Positions 31,498 to 41,468 of a stretch of 64,000 nt of DNA are shown piece after piece; position 1 is the stretch's first letter, and every line of letters begins with the position of its first letter. The notes under the pieces were generated by a model. It saw only the letters and a list, made by a program, of their open reading frames with translations. It searched no databases and was not told the DNA's origin. Location: positions 744,001 through 808,000 of the forward strand of contig NZ_JAKUVC010000002.1 in NCBI RefSeq assembly GCF_026781265.1, in the 5' to 3' direction. This stretch comes from Streptococcus sanguinis (GTDB lineage Bacteria; Bacillota; Bacilli; Lactobacillales; Streptococcaceae). The position numbers and the translations under genes are program-made.

Positions 31498-33345
31498 TTA
31501 TTCAGCTGCAGCTGATTTTTTCTTTTTATTGGCTTTTTCGCGTTCTTGTTTGTTCAAAATTTGCTTGCGCAGACGAATAGATTCTGGCGTTACTTCCATG
31601 TACTCATCGTCATTCAAGAATTCTAACGATTCTTCCAAGGTCAAGATGCGCGGCGTCTTGATAACTGCCGTCTGATCCTTGGTAGCAGAACGTACGTTGG
31701 TCATTTGTTTAGCCTTGGTGATATTAACAGTCAAGTCATTTTCACGAGAGTTTTCACCGATGATCATTCCTTCGTAAACCTCAGTACCTGGGTTAACAAA
31801 TATAGTTCCGCGCTCTTCGATAGACATGATAGAATAGGTCGTTGCCTTACCAGCATCGATGGAAACAAGCGCACCACGGTGACGTCCACCAATTTCACCT
31901 GGGATGAGCGGCAAGTATTGGTCAAAGGTATGGTTCATGATACCGTAACCACGAGTCATTGACAAGAACTCAGTAGAGTACCCAATCAAACCACGCGCTG
32001 GAACAAGGAAGACCAAACGAGTTTGACCATTACCAGTTGAAATCATATCCAACATTTCACCCTTACGTTCAGAAAGGCTTTGGATAACAGATCCTTGGTA
32101 TTCTTCTGGGGTATCGATTTGCACGCGCTCAAATGGCTCACATTTGACACCGTCGATTTCTTTTACGATAACTTCTGGACGAGATACTTGAAGTTCATAA
32201 CCCTCACGACGCATGGTTTCGATCAAGATAGACAAGTGCAATTCTCCACGTCCTGAAACAGTCCATTTATCTGGTGAATCAGTCGGGTCAACACGAAGGG
32301 AAACGTCTGTTTGCAATTCTGCCTGCAAGCGTTCTTCCACCTTACGAGAAGTTACCCATTTCCCTTCACGACCTGCAAATGGTGAGTTGTTTACCAAGAA
32401 GGTCATTTGAAGCGTTGGCTCATCGATATGAAGGATTGGAAGTGGTTCAATGGCATCTGTTGGAGTAATGGTTTCACCAACAAAGATATCTTCCATACCA
32501 GAAACGGCAATCAAGTCACCTGCTTTGGCTTCTTGGATTTCACGACGTTCCAAACCAAAGAAACCGAAGAGTTTTGTTACACGGAAGTTCTTGGTTGTAC
32601 CATCAAGTTTAGAGAGGGTAACTTGGTCCCCAACTTTCACACTACCACGGAAGACACGACCGATACCGATACGACCTACGAAGTCGTTGTAGTCCAAAAG
32701 TGACACTTGGAACTGCAAAGGCTCATCTGAGTTGTCTACTGGGGCTGGGATATGATCGATGATGGTGTCAAAGATTGGCACCATTGTTTTTTCTTGATCA
32801 GCTGGATCATCTGACAAGGAAGATGTTCCGTTGATAGCTGAAGCATAAACAACTGGGAAATCAAGCTGGTCATCGTCTGCCCCAAGCTCGATGAAAAGTT
32901 CCAAGACTTCGTCCACTACTTCTGCTGGACGAGCTGATGGTTTGTCGATTTTGTTAACAACCACGATTGGGACAAGGTCTTGTTCCAAGGCTTTTTTCAA
33001 TACGAAACGAGTTTGTGGCATGGTTCCTTCGTAGGCATCTACGACCAAGACAACACCGTCAACCATTTTCATGATACGCTCAACTTCTCCACCAAAGTCC
33101 GCGTGTCCTGGTGTGTCCATGATGTTGATACGAGTTCCATTGTAAGCAACGGCTGTATTTTTAGCAAGGATCGTAATACCGCGCTCTTTTTCGATATCGT
33201 TTGAGTCCATAGCACGCTCTGCCAACTCTGTACGAGCATCAAGAGTTTCAGACTGCTTCAATAATTCGTCAACAAGGGTTGTTTTTCCGTGGTCAACGTG
33301 GGCGATAATCGCAATGTTACGGATATCTTCTCTTAATTTTGTCAT
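31498..33345 (-). CDS. typA: Ribosome-associated GTPase TypA/BipA
   Basis: A 615-residue translational GTPase. G1 is HVDHGKTT, G3 is DTPGHADF, G4 is NKID; EF-G-like domains III and V and the BipA C-terminal domain follow. It helps 50S assembly and stress growth. The ATG at 33345 is chosen because GAGGAAATC precedes it and the family starts here; the longer frame adds a hydrophobic 43-residue stretch unlike any TypA. Confidence 0.97.
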   Translation of the reverse strand: MTKLREDIRNIAIIAHVDHGKTTLVDELLKQSETLDARTELAERAMDSNDIEKERGITILAKNTAVAYNGTRINIMDTPGHADFGGEVERIMKMVDGVVLVVDAYEGTMPQTRFVLKKALEQDLVPIVVVNKIDKPSARPAEVVDEVLELFIELGADDDQLDFPVVYASAINGTSSLSDDPADQEKTMVPIFDTIIDHIPAPVDNSDEPLQFQVSLLDYNDFVGRIGIGRVFRGSVKVGDQVTLSKLDGTTKNFRVTKLFGFFGLERREIQEAKAGDLIAVSGMEDIFVGETITPTDAIEPLPILHIDEPTLQMTFLVNNSPFAGREGKWVTSRKVEERLQAELQTDVSLRVDPTDSPDKWTVSGRGELHLSILIETMRREGYELQVSRPEVIVKEIDGVKCEPFERVQIDTPEEYQGSVIQSLSERKGEMLDMISTGNGQTRLVFLVPARGLIGYSTEFLSMTRGYGIMNHTFDQYLPLIPGEIGGRHRGALVSIDAGKATTYSIMSIEERGTIFVNPGTEVYEGMIIGENSRENDLTVNITKAKQMTNVRSATKDQTAVIKTPRILTLEESLEFLNDDEYMEVTPESIRLRKQILNKQEREKANKKKKSAAAE

Positions 33346-33524
33346 GATTTCCTCTGAATTTTTAAATTTTATTTCTAACTGAACAATTATACCACAGACG
33401 CAGGCAAAAAACACGGCTTTGATAAGTGTAAATGTTTTCATTAAAAAATATGGGAGCTGCATGAGTATTTGCATTTCCTATCCTGAAAATTTATGATATG
33501 ATTTAGAAAAAACAAGGAAAACAG

Positions 33525-34250
33525 ATGCGCCTCGACCAACTGCTAGCTGCCAATCATATCAGCCGAAAAAAGATGAAACAAAGCCTTTTACAAAAACAGA
33601 TTTTTGTGGATGGTAAGCCCGCCTGCAAACTCAGCCAAAACGTTGACACCGGCCTGCAGCAGATTACTTTTCAAGGAAAACAGGTCAGCGGTCCTGTCCA
33701 CCGTTACTACATGCTGAATAAACCCACAGGTGCAGTCTCTGCCAATCGCGACGCTGAAAAATTGACTGTTCTGGATTTGCTGGACAAGGAGGTAGAGAAA
33801 GAAAATCTTTACTCTATCGGACGGCTAGATAGAGATACTGAGGGGCTTCTTCTGATTACCGATAATGGTCCCTTGGGATTTCAACTGCTGCACCCTCAAT
33901 ACCATGTTGAAAAAACTTACTATGTAGAAGTCAATGGCCCTTTAACCCCTCAGGAAAAAATTTCCTTTCAAGAAGGCATTCGCTTTTTAGACGGCACCAT
34001 CCGTCAGCCCGCCCAGCTCACTATCCTCTCTACCAGCTCTAGTCTGAGCCGAGCTACCGTCAAGATTTCCGAGGGGAAATTCCACCAGATCAAAAAGATG
34101 TTTCTGGCAGTTGGTGTTAAGGTTACTTATCTCAAGAGAATTCAGTTTGGGGATTTTACATTAGACCCAGACCTAGCAACAGGTGATTACCGTTCTTTAA
34201 ACCAAGAAGAATTAGGGATTATTAAAAAATATTTGAAGAAAAGTTGGTAA
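33525..34250 (+). CDS. rsuA: 16S rRNA pseudouridine-516 synthase
   Basis: A 241-residue protein with an N-terminal S4 domain (MRLDQLLAANHISRKKMKQS) and the RsuA-type catalytic motif GRLDRDTEGLLLITDNG carrying the catalytic Asp. It modifies U516 of 16S rRNA. It is a single gene with its own terminator, divergent from typA. Confidence 0.93.
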   Translation: MRLDQLLAANHISRKKMKQSLLQKQIFVDGKPACKLSQNVDTGLQQITFQGKQVSGPVHRYYMLNKPTGAVSANRDAEKLTVLDLLDKEVEKENLYSIGRLDRDTEGLLLITDNGPLGFQLLHPQYHVEKTYYVEVNGPLTPQEKISFQEGIRFLDGTIRQPAQLTILSTSSSLSRATVKISEGKFHQIKKMFLAVGVKVTYLKRIQFGDFTLDPDLATGDYRSLNQEELGIIKKYLKKSW

Positions 34251-34253
34251 AAC

Positions 34254-34284
34254 AAAAAAAGCTTTAAAAATAAAGCTTTTTTCT
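34254..34284. terminator. Terminator of rsuA
   Basis: Stem AAAAGCTTTA/TAAAGCTTTT with A and T runs on both sides. Confidence 0.85.
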
Positions 34285-34314
34285 TAATTCCTATATCCGT
34301 TCATGAATGTTTTA

Positions 34315-34695
34315 TCAGCTAGCTTTCACCTTGCCGTTCCAAGAATCCAACCCATAAGAAAGAATATAGATTTCTTTAAATCCTTGTTTTTTCAGATACA
34401 GAGCCGCATTGGTTACGCGCTGCCCACGACTATTTTCATAGAGGAGAACAGCCTTGTCCTTGCGAAGTGCACCGACACTATCCTTCAGCTGCTGAGATGG
34501 AATATTGCGAGCGCCTAAGATATGCTTCCGGTGAAAATCAGATGGATCCCGCAGATCAACCAACTGCCCTTGGCGAATCAAGTCTTCAAATTCCCCGTTA
34601 TCCACGATTTTTGCTGCCTGACGAAGGCGCAGATAATTAAAGCCCATCCAGCCAATTATTCCTAAAAGTACCGCCCACAAAATCCAAATTGTCAT
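34315..34695 (-). CDS. Membrane-anchored rhodanese-like protein lacking the catalytic cysteine
   Basis: A 126-residue protein: one N-terminal membrane segment (about 3-20) and a rhodanese fold (LVDLRDPSDFHRKHILGARNIP). The active-site loop at 86-93 reads YENSRGQR, with no Cys where CxxxxR is expected, and the protein contains no cysteine at all. It therefore cannot carry persulfide; a binding or structural role is likely. It follows yqgQ by one base and is part of that unit. Confidence 0.88.
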   Translation of the reverse strand: MTIWILWAVLLGIIGWMGFNYLRLRQAAKIVDNGEFEDLIRQGQLVDLRDPSDFHRKHILGARNIPSQQLKDSVGALRKDKAVLLYENSRGQRVTNAALYLKKQGFKEIYILSYGLDSWNGKVKAS

Positions 34696-34696
34696 C

Positions 34697-34915
34697 TCAA
34701 GTCTCCTTTTTCTTTTCTAAATATTCTAACTCTAAGCGATGTTCTCGGCGTAAGACAGCCTCTGCCTCAAAATAAGCTAGCTTATCCATTAGACCAGCAT
34801 CATAAATTCTCTTCAGCTCGATTTTCATCATCTCAATATCGTAAAGGCGCTTGCCCATATAGATAATGATTCCGAAACTTTTAAGAAATTGCTGAACATC
34901 ATACAGGGTTTTCAT
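34697..34915 (-). CDS. yqgQ: YqgQ-family small protein
   Basis: A 72-residue, helical, highly charged protein (MKTLYDVQQFLKSFGIIIY, then MGKRLYDIEMMKIELKRIYDAG-type sequence) matching YqgQ (DUF910), which is predicted to bind nucleic acid. It is immediately upstream of the rhodanese-like gene, and the two form an operon. Confidence 0.87.
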   Translation of the reverse strand: MKTLYDVQQFLKSFGIIIYMGKRLYDIEMMKIELKRIYDAGLMDKLAYFEAEAVLRREHRLELEYLEKKKET

Positions 34916-34956
34916 GAGCTATATTTTATCAGATTTTCCAGCGCTTTTCAAGATGA

Positions 34957-34991
34957 AAAAACAGAAAGAAAAGCCTGTTTCCTTTCTGTTT
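34957..34991 (-). terminator. Terminator of dpr
   Basis: Stem AAACAGAAAG/CTTTCTGTTT with a TTTTTT run on the minus strand. Confidence 0.8.
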
Positions 34992-35006
34992 GACATGGAT
35001 AACTTT

Positions 35007-35522
35007 TTATAAACCTGGTGCTTGACCAATTTCAGCTGTCAGCATCCAGATAGTCTTTTCAAGGTCTGCCTTGGCACCGACAAAGATATCATTGGTTACA
35101 TCGTCCCCTTCTTCGTCTGTTACATCCAAAGCTTCTTGGTAAAGCCCTGTCAGATAACGGAAAATCTCAATCACACGCGCCAGGCTTTCTTCTACATCCT
35201 TGCTGAATTCACCAGCTTTTTCTTCGATCTTGCTGTATTGGATAAACTCGGTTAACGTAGAATAAGGCTTGCCTCCCAGTGTAATCAAGCGCTCGCTGAC
35301 TTCATCCAAAGTTGTATCCAAAGTTTCCATGTATTCATCCATTTTTGGATGCCAAACCATGAAGCCTGCGCCACGCATATACCAGTGAACTTGGTGAAGA
35401 GCGATATGAGCTGTATAAAGGTCTGCCACTACTTGATTAAGAATAGCCTTAGTCTTTGGCAAAGCCTTTTGATTGCTGAAAGTTGCTACGTCAGTTGCTG
35501 CACCATTTTTTACTTGTGTCAT
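35007..35522 (-). CDS. dpr: Dps-like peroxide resistance ferritin Dpr
   Basis: A 171-residue four-helix ferritin-like protein. The inter-subunit ferroxidase residues are visible: H46 in HQVHWYMR, H58, D62 and E66 in the HPKMDEYMETLD stretch. Dpr forms a 12-mer that takes up iron and so prevents Fenton damage; it is the main defence of catalase-negative streptococci that make hydrogen peroxide. A near-perfect PerR box lies in its leader, matching the perR gene at the window's left end. Confidence 0.96.
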   Translation of the reverse strand: MTQVKNGAATDVATFSNQKALPKTKAILNQVVADLYTAHIALHQVHWYMRGAGFMVWHPKMDEYMETLDTTLDEVSERLITLGGKPYSTLTEFIQYSKIEEKAGEFSKDVEESLARVIEIFRYLTGLYQEALDVTDEEGDDVTNDIFVGAKADLEKTIWMLTAEIGQAPGL

Positions 35523-35542
35523 TGTATTTACCTCGTTTTTAT

Positions 35543-35606
35543 TTATAATGATTCTAATCTTTTTAGATTATGGTTTAATTATAATGTTTCTAAATAAGAA
35601 AGTCAA
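35543..35606 (-). promoter_or_regulatory. dpr promoter and PerR box
   Basis: On the minus strand -35 TTGACT (35606-35601), 17 bp, -10 TATAAT (35583-35578). The site at 35557-35543 reads TTAGAATCATTATAA, 13 of 14 fixed positions of the Per box. It lies about 14-28 bases after the expected start, where PerR would block elongation. Confidence 0.9.
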
Positions 35607-35673
35607 GACAAAAGTTTCAAAAAAAGACTTTATTAGAAAAGTTGCAAAATTTCAGAATTTTTCTGTTTAAAAT

Positions 35674-35681
35674 TACGAATA
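35674..35681 (+). promoter_or_regulatory. Competence box (SigX/ComX promoter) of pilD
   Basis: Exact TACGAATA, the SigX -10-type box, preceded by a T-rich stretch. It ends only 7 bases before the pilD ATG, so the mRNA should have almost no leader. Confidence 0.88.
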
Positions 35682-35688
35682 AATAAGT

Positions 35689-36345
35689 ATGATTCACCTA
35701 TACTTTTTTATCGTTGGTACTGTCTTTGCCTCATTCCTAGGCTTGGTCATCGACCGCTTCCCAGAGCAGTCTATCATCGCTCCAGCTAGCCATTGCAATG
35801 CCTGCGGGAAAAGACTAGCCCCGCGTGATTTGATTCCTATTTTTTCTCAAATCTTAAATCTTCTTCGTTGCCGCTTCTGTGGAGACAAGATTCCCTTACG
35901 CTATTTATTTTTTGAATGTATCTTGGGCGGTCTTTTTCTAGCAACTTCGCTTGGCACTATTTCCATCAGTCAACTCCTGCTACTCACCATGGGCTTGACC
36001 CTAGCCATCTACGATCAAAGAGAGCAACAATACCCTTTGATGGTCTGGCTGGTTTTCCAGCTTTTGCTGATGATGACAGCGAGCGTCAATCTTCTCGTAC
36101 TCTTCTTTTTAGCCCTAGGACTTCTAGCCTTCTTTTATAATCTTTACATCGGCGCTGGAGACTTTCTCTTTCTGGCGTCCTGCTCAGCCATTTTTAGCCT
36201 AACAGAAATTCTCATTCTTATCCAAATCGCTAGCTTCTCCGGTCTCGCCTGTTTTTGCTTTAAAAAGAAAAAAGACAGGCTAGCATTTGTGCCTTGTCTT
36301 TTGTTTGGTGTATTTGCTGTTTTAATTTTTAAATGTATTGTGTAA
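35689..36345 (+). CDS. pilD: Prepilin peptidase (competence, ComC/CclA type)
   Basis: A 218-residue type IV prepilin peptidase, very hydrophobic with about 7-8 spans. The cytoplasmic zinc motif is C36-x2-C39...C61-x2-C64. The two catalytic Asp are D109 (YDQREQQYP) and D158 in GAGDF, the GxGD motif. It removes the leader of competence pseudopilins (ComGC etc.) and methylates them for DNA uptake. The exact competence box upstream supports expression only during competence. No Shine-Dalgarno sequence precedes the ATG. Confidence 0.95.
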   Translation: MIHLYFFIVGTVFASFLGLVIDRFPEQSIIAPASHCNACGKRLAPRDLIPIFSQILNLLRCRFCGDKIPLRYLFFECILGGLFLATSLGTISISQLLLLTMGLTLAIYDQREQQYPLMVWLVFQLLLMMTASVNLLVLFFLALGLLAFFYNLYIGAGDFLFLASCSAIFSLTEILILIQIASFSGLACFCFKKKKDRLAFVPCLLFGVFAVLIFKCIV

Positions 36346-36366
36346 TTCGTAAAAGTACTATATAAT
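36338..36366 (+). promoter_or_regulatory. Promoter of the EcsC-like gene
   Basis: -35 TTGTGT (36338-36343), 17 bp, -10 TATAAT (36361-36366). The -35 lies inside the last codons of pilD, so the EcsC-like gene is expressed apart from competence. Confidence 0.7.
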
Positions 36367-36398
36367 GAAAGCAGATTATTTATTAAGAGGATTTTATT

Positions 36399-37091
36399 AT
36401 GAAATTAGAATTACCAAAATCAAAATTAAAAATGCCTAACATTGATGAAAAATCGATGTTAAAAGTTCTTGACTGGACTTATGAAACTACAATTAATGGT
36501 ATCCCTGGTCAAAAGACTATAGAAGAACTAGCTGCTGATTATTTGAAGCATGATGATATAGAGACTGCAATTTCAAAGATGATTACTTATCAAACTTCAA
36601 AAGCCGGAATATCTGGTTTCGTTACTGGATTTGGGGGAATATTAACAATGCCGGTAACTATTCCAGCCAATATAACTTCTGTTATTTTAGTTCAAATGAG
36701 AATGATTGCTACTATAGCTTATATGAGAGGATACGATTTAAAGAGTGATCAAGTTCAAACGTTTGTTTATGCTTCATTAACTGGAACATCTGTTGCTGAT
36801 ATTGCAAAGAAAGCTGGAATTATTATTGCAAATAAAATGGCAACTGGAGTAATTAAAAAAATCCCTGGGAAAGTACTAACAAAAATTAATCAGGCGGTTG
36901 GTTTTAGATTGGTAACCAAATTTGGGACTAAAGGAGCTGTGAATTTAGGAAAAATGGTTCCTATTGCTGGTGCTCTTATAGGCGGAGTTGTGGATACCGC
37001 ATCAACTCAAATCATTGCGAAAAATGCTTTAAAAACCTTTACTCCTAAAGGAATTAACATAGGAGACGGTACAATTATTGATATCAAATAA
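36399..37091 (+). CDS. EcsC-family-like protein, AT-rich
   Basis: A 230-residue protein with glycine-rich hydrophobic stretches (SKAGISGFVTGFGGILTMPVTIP and MVPIAGALIGGVVD) and no signal peptide, resembling the EcsC family, which has no established mechanism. The first half is visibly more AT-rich than neighbouring genes and uses many A/T-ending codons, suggesting recent acquisition. It has its own promoter and a shared terminator, and is inserted between pilD and the trp operon. Confidence 0.7.
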   Translation: MKLELPKSKLKMPNIDEKSMLKVLDWTYETTINGIPGQKTIEELAADYLKHDDIETAISKMITYQTSKAGISGFVTGFGGILTMPVTIPANITSVILVQMRMIATIAYMRGYDLKSDQVQTFVYASLTGTSVADIAKKAGIIIANKMATGVIKKIPGKVLTKINQAVGFRLVTKFGTKGAVNLGKMVPIAGALIGGVVDTASTQIIAKNALKTFTPKGINIGDGTIIDIK

Positions 37092-37092
37092 A

Positions 37093-37126
37093 GAAAATGA
37101 GGTTCTTTCTATCGAACCTCATTTTC
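37093..37126. terminator. Bidirectional terminator between the EcsC-like gene and trpA
   Basis: Perfect stem GAAAATGAGGTTC/GAACCTCATTTTC with an 8-base loop. Confidence 0.9.
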
Positions 37127-37130
37127 TTCT

Positions 37131-37910
37131 TTATTTCTTATAAGCTGCTGCTTCTTGGATAAAGGCTGCTATACTGGCGTCCTTTTCATGAAGAGCTTTG
37201 ACAATCTTAGATCCGACAATGACTCCGTCTGAGACTTGATTGAAGCGATAAACATCCTCTAAAGTTGAAACGCCAAAACCTGTCAATACTGGAATATCTG
37301 CAATATCATGGAGCTTGCTCAAATGCTGGTCCAAATCATTGCGGTAGCTTCCGCTCTTACCTGTCACACCGTTGATGGCTACAGCATAGATAAAACCGTC
37401 AGCCTCCTTAATTAGCTCCTGCTGACGTTCTAGTCCAGTCGTAAGGCTCACTAAAGGAACTAGAGCGATATCTGAATCTTCCAGCAGAGGCAGAATAAAG
37501 TCCCTGTGCTCATAGGGCAGATCCGGAATAATCAATCCTTTAACCGGTGTCCTAGCCAAATCCTTGACAAAATCTTTAAGGCCGTACTGGAAAATAGGAT
37601 TGAAGTAGGTCATGATAATGAGAGGCAGCTGAGTGTCCAAATTCTGCAAGCTTGCGACTAAAGACTTGGCCGAAGTATGGTGGCCCAGACTTCTTAGACC
37701 GGCTTCTTCAATCACTGGTCCATCTGCAACAGGATCTGAAAATGGCAGACCGATTTCAATGGCTGACACACCCAAGTTTTCCAAAAATGAGATAGTTTCT
37801 GCTAATCCTGCCAAACCTTTCTCGTGATCACCGGCCATGATATATGGAAGGAAAATTCCCTTACCTGCTTTTTTGACGGCCTCTAAATGCTGAGTGAGTG
37901 TTTTAGTCAT
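37131..37910 (-). CDS. trpA: Tryptophan synthase alpha subunit
   Basis: A 259-residue TIM barrel. The signatures are the [15 protein letters not shown] catalytic Glu/Asp loop, the [13 protein letters not shown] loop and the phosphate site GFGVST. It cleaves indole-glycerol phosphate and channels indole to TrpB. The ATG at 37910 has GGAGG upstream; it overlaps trpB by 8 bp. It is the last gene of the operon. Confidence 0.98.
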   Translation of the reverse strand: MTKTLTQHLEAVKKAGKGIFLPYIMAGDHEKGLAGLAETISFLENLGVSAIEIGLPFSDPVADGPVIEEAGLRSLGHHTSAKSLVASLQNLDTQLPLIIMTYFNPIFQYGLKDFVKDLARTPVKGLIIPDLPYEHRDFILPLLEDSDIALVPLVSLTTGLERQQELIKEADGFIYAVAINGVTGKSGSYRNDLDQHLSKLHDIADIPVLTGFGVSTLEDVYRFNQVSDGVIVGSKIVKALHEKDASIAAFIQEAAAYKK

Positions 37911-39126
37911 GGGCACCTCCTTTTTGAGCCGTTTCTCTTTCCAAGCGTTCCTTTACCTGAACGACATCCTTGTCACCACGGCCGGATAGGCAGACAATCA
38001 TTGATTTATCTGGTCCCAACTCCTTAGCCAGCTTAACTGCGTAAGCAATAGCGTGACTAGACTCTAGAGCAGGGATAATCCCTTCGATACGAGACAGGAG
38101 CTGGAAGGCTTCCAAGGCTTCTTCATCTGTGATTGGGACATAAGTGGCGCGCTTGATAGCATTAAAATGAGAATGTTCAGGACCGATGCCCGGATAGTCC
38201 AGCCCAGCAGAGATAGAGAAAGCTTCCAGAATCTGCCCTTGCTCATCCTGCAAGACATCCATCAAGGCACCGTGCAAAACACCCGGCCGGCCCTTGGTTA
38301 AGGTCGCAGCGTGTTCATCTGTATCCACGCCCCGCCCAGCTGCTTCTGTTCCATACATAGCCACTGTACTATCGTCTACAAAGGGATAAAAGAGTCCAAT
38401 AGCATTGGAACCACCGCCAACGCAGGCTACTAAAGCATCTGGCAGGGCACCTGCATTTTGCTCAGCAAACTGGCGCTTGGCCTCACGCCCAATCACGCTC
38501 TGATAGTCGCGGACAATCTCTGGGAAAGGATGAGGTCCTAAAGCTGAGCCCATAATATAGTGAGTATCATCCACCTGAGCCACCCAAGCTCGCAAGGCAG
38601 CGTTGACTGCATCCTTGAGGACTCGAGAGCCATCGGTCACAGACTCCACCTTGGCTCCAAGAAGTTCCATCCGAAAGACATTAAGAGCTTGGCGCTTGAC
38701 GTCTTCTTCGCCCATGTAGATAGTACAATCCATGTTAAAAAGGGCTGCAGCTGTGGCCGTGGCTACTCCGTGCTGACCTGCACCAGTCTCCGCAATGATT
38801 TTCTTCTTGCCCATCCGCTTGGCTAATAGGACTTGTCCTAAGGCATTATTGATTTTATGAGCCCCGGTATGGTTGAGGTCTTCCCGCTTCAGATAAATCT
38901 TAGCACCGCCAGCATAGGCTGTTAGATTCTTAGCAAAATAGAGAGGATTTTCTCGCCCTACATACTGCTTCAGCAACTCGTCCAGCTCAGCCTGAAAGGC
39001 TGGGACTTTTTTACTCTCACGGTAGGCTTTATCCAATTCCAAAACTGCTGTCATCAGCGTTTCGGGAACAAAGCGCCCGCCAAACTCACCATAAAATCCT
39101 TCTTGATTGGGTTGATTATATGCCAT
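37903..39126 (-). CDS. trpB: Tryptophan synthase beta subunit (canonical copy)
   Basis: A 407-residue PLP enzyme. The PLP Lys is K91 in NHTGAHK, followed by AETGAGQHG (catalytic Glu), GGGSNAIG (phosphate site), [13 protein letters not shown] and GRGDKD. It condenses indole and serine. Overlapping trpF and trpA on either side, it is the copy expected to pair with TrpA. Compare the divergent second copy at 43791-44972. Confidence 0.98.
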   Translation of the reverse strand: MAYNQPNQEGFYGEFGGRFVPETLMTAVLELDKAYRESKKVPAFQAELDELLKQYVGRENPLYFAKNLTAYAGGAKIYLKREDLNHTGAHKINNALGQVLLAKRMGKKKIIAETGAGQHGVATATAAALFNMDCTIYMGEEDVKRQALNVFRMELLGAKVESVTDGSRVLKDAVNAALRAWVAQVDDTHYIMGSALGPHPFPEIVRDYQSVIGREAKRQFAEQNAGALPDALVACVGGGSNAIGLFYPFVDDSTVAMYGTEAAGRGVDTDEHAATLTKGRPGVLHGALMDVLQDEQGQILEAFSISAGLDYPGIGPEHSHFNAIKRATYVPITDEEALEAFQLLSRIEGIIPALESSHAIAYAVKLAKELGPDKSMIVCLSGRGDKDVVQVKERLERETAQKGGAHD

Positions 39127-39703
39127 GTTTCACTCTTTCTATAAATTCTTTTATCTTTTTTAAATCCTTCTGGCTATCCGTCTCGACCCCGCTTGAGACA
39201 TCAACTGCGTAAGGTGCGAAGTGCTGAATAGCTTCTCGGACATTTCCTGCATTCAAACCACCAGCGATAAAGAAGGGCTGGTGGATTTGATTCTTGTCAA
39301 AAGATTGCCAGTCAAAGGTCTGACCACTACCAGCAAGTGGTGCATCAAAGAGCAGGTAGTCCGACTGTTGGCAGACATCTTTTAACACTCCCTTGACCTG
39401 ATAAGCTCGAATAACCGGTCGGCCAATCTGTGTCAGAAGTTCTTCATCAAAATCGCCATGAATCTGCACCAAATCCAGATTTGCCACTGAAATAGCTTCC
39501 TGCAGCTCCGACAAGCTAGGAGAGACGAAAACTCCCACCTTTCGGACAGCAGGCGGCACCAAGGCAGCTAGCTTCTGAGTTTGCTCCAAACTAACCCTCC
39601 GACGGCTCTCAGCAAAAACAAAACCAATGTAGTCTGCACCAGCCTTGCATGCCGTCTCCACAGCGCTGGCCGTTGATAAGCCGCAAATCTTAACCTTTGT
39701 CAA
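39116..39703 (-). CDS. trpF: Phosphoribosylanthranilate isomerase
   Basis: A 195-residue barrel with the N-terminal KICGL catalytic Cys motif and the C-terminal [11 protein letters not shown] phosphate loop and DVSSGVE. It overlaps trpC by 14 bp and trpB by 11 bp. Confidence 0.97.
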   Translation of the reverse strand: MTKVKICGLSTASAVETACKAGADYIGFVFAESRRRVSLEQTQKLAALVPPAVRKVGVFVSPSLSELQEAISVANLDLVQIHGDFDEELLTQIGRPVIRAYQVKGVLKDVCQQSDYLLFDAPLAGSGQTFDWQSFDKNQIHQPFFIAGGLNAGNVREAIQHFAPYAVDVSSGVETDSQKDLKKIKEFIERVKHGI

Positions 39704-40457
39704 TTTTCAGCTCCTTGATTTTTTCTGCCACATCCTCTGCCTGCATCAAAGCAGTTCCGACTAAAACCGCATGGAAATAAGGAGCTACCAGCTCAGCATC
39801 TTCCTTGCTGAAAATAGCCGACTCTGATACGTAAGCCCTGTCATCTTTGAAATGGGCAGACAGCTGGAGACTTGTATTGATATCTGTCTCAAAAGTGACT
39901 AAATTGCGGTTATTGACACCGATAATCCTAGCTCCTATTCTATGGGCAATTTCCAGCTCCGCCAGATTATGGGTTTCGACCAGAACTTCCAAGCCTAAAC
40001 CCGTCGCAAAATCATAGAGCTCTTGCAGCCGTTTTTCAGACAAGGCAGCCACGATCAAGAGAATAACTGTCGCTCCGGCATTGCGGGCGCGAACAATCTG
40101 TTTTTCATCAATGATAAAGTCTTTATCGAGGGTTGGAATAGTCACTTGACTGGAAATCTCTCTCAGGTAATCCAGATGTCCTTTGAAGAAAATCTCATCT
40201 GTCAGGACCGAAATCATGGCTGCACCGCATCGTTCATAGGTGCGAGCCTGCTCCACAATATTCACACCGAGATTAATATCTCCCAGACTTGGACTGGCTT
40301 TTTTGACCTCAGCAATCAGCTGCAGCTCTTGAGGGTGGTTTTTGAGATAGTTATAGAGAGAATAGGTCGAGCGCAGGGGCTGCAGCTCTTCATAGGACAT
40401 AGCCGCCACTTCCTGCTCTTTTTGCTTTAGAATGGTTGGGAGAAATTCTTTACTCAT
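39690..40457 (-). CDS. trpC: Indole-3-glycerol phosphate synthase
   Basis: A 255-residue barrel with the signatures [33 protein letters not shown] and IGVNNRNL. It closes the indole ring of CdRP. It overlaps trpD by 4 bp and trpF by 14 bp. Confidence 0.98.
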   Translation of the reverse strand: MSKEFLPTILKQKEQEVAAMSYEELQPLRSTYSLYNYLKNHPQELQLIAEVKKASPSLGDINLGVNIVEQARTYERCGAAMISVLTDEIFFKGHLDYLREISSQVTIPTLDKDFIIDEKQIVRARNAGATVILLIVAALSEKRLQELYDFATGLGLEVLVETHNLAELEIAHRIGARIIGVNNRNLVTFETDINTSLQLSAHFKDDRAYVSESAIFSKEDAELVAPYFHAVLVGTALMQAEDVAEKIKELKIDKG

Positions 40458-41458
40458 TTCTGATACTCCTGTAGTTGCTTGAGTTTTTCATAGGCTGCAC
40501 CGCTGGCAATCACTTGGCGGGCCAAAGCTATTCCTTCTTCTATACTGTCTGATTTTCCATTAGCATAAAATCCCAATCCAGCATTCAGAACTGTCGTTTC
40601 TAAATAAGGACTGGCTTGATTTTGCAGGACTGATAGCAGAATTTCTGCATTTTCCTTGGCATTGCCCCCACGAATCGCTTCAAGAGCTATCTCTTCCATG
40701 CCAATATCTGACGGCAGAAAGCTGTGCAGACTGATTTGCCCATTTTCCAGCAGAGCATACTGGGTACGGCCATGAAGACCGGCCTCGTCTAGACCATCTG
40801 GACCTGACACGACCACCGCACGCTTGCGGCCCATATTTTTCAAAACTTCTGCTGTACTCTCTAGTATATCCGGCCGACTGGTTCCTAAAAGCTGAGTTTC
40901 TAGACTCATGGGATGGATAAGCGGACCAGTTAGGTTCATAATGGTGGGAATGCCGAGGCTAAGCCGGGCTGGCATGATGTATTTCATAGCCGGATGCATA
41001 TTCTTTGCAAAGAGAAAGACGATACCTGTCTGCTCAAAAACCTTGCCCAAGCTAGCAGCGTCCAAGTCTAGATTGATACCCAGAGCTTCTAACACATCAG
41101 CTGAACCTGACTTAGAAGAAATGGAGCGATTGCCGTGCTTGGCCATCTTAATCCCGCCACCTGCCAGTACAAAAGCTGCTGTAGTCGAAACATTGAAGCT
41201 GAAAGACTTGTCTCCGCCGGTACCGCAATTGTCCATAGCAGTGCGAATAGTGGTCGGAATCTGCTTAGCATGGCCTCGCATTACCTGAGCCAAAGCCGTT
41301 CGTTCCTCAATCGTCTCCCCCTTCATCTTGAGTCCCAGTAAAAAGGCTACAATTTGAGACTCTGTCACCCGTCCGGTGACAATACGCTCAATCACATCTG
41401 TCATCTCAGCTCTGCTTAAATCCTTAAAATCAGCTAGTTTTGCAATAATCTCTTTCAT
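40454..41458 (-). CDS. trpD: Anthranilate phosphoribosyltransferase
   Basis: A 334-residue enzyme with the PRPP loop [17 protein letters not shown] and the anthranilate site [21 protein letters not shown]. It starts 10 bases after trpG. Confidence 0.98.
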   Translation of the reverse strand: MKEIIAKLADFKDLSRAEMTDVIERIVTGRVTESQIVAFLLGLKMKGETIEERTALAQVMRGHAKQIPTTIRTAMDNCGTGGDKSFSFNVSTTAAFVLAGGGIKMAKHGNRSISSKSGSADVLEALGINLDLDAASLGKVFEQTGIVFLFAKNMHPAMKYIMPARLSLGIPTIMNLTGPLIHPMSLETQLLGTSRPDILESTAEVLKNMGRKRAVVVSGPDGLDEAGLHGRTQYALLENGQISLHSFLPSDIGMEEIALEAIRGGNAKENAEILLSVLQNQASPYLETTVLNAGLGFYANGKSDSIEEGIALARQVIASGAAYEKLKQLQEYQK

Positions 41459-41468
41459 ATATCCTCCT

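Noticed and set aside
31498..33474. Extended typA with a 43-residue hydrophobic leader
   Set aside because: A strong ribosome site and the family N-terminus are at 33345; the leader is unlike any TypA.
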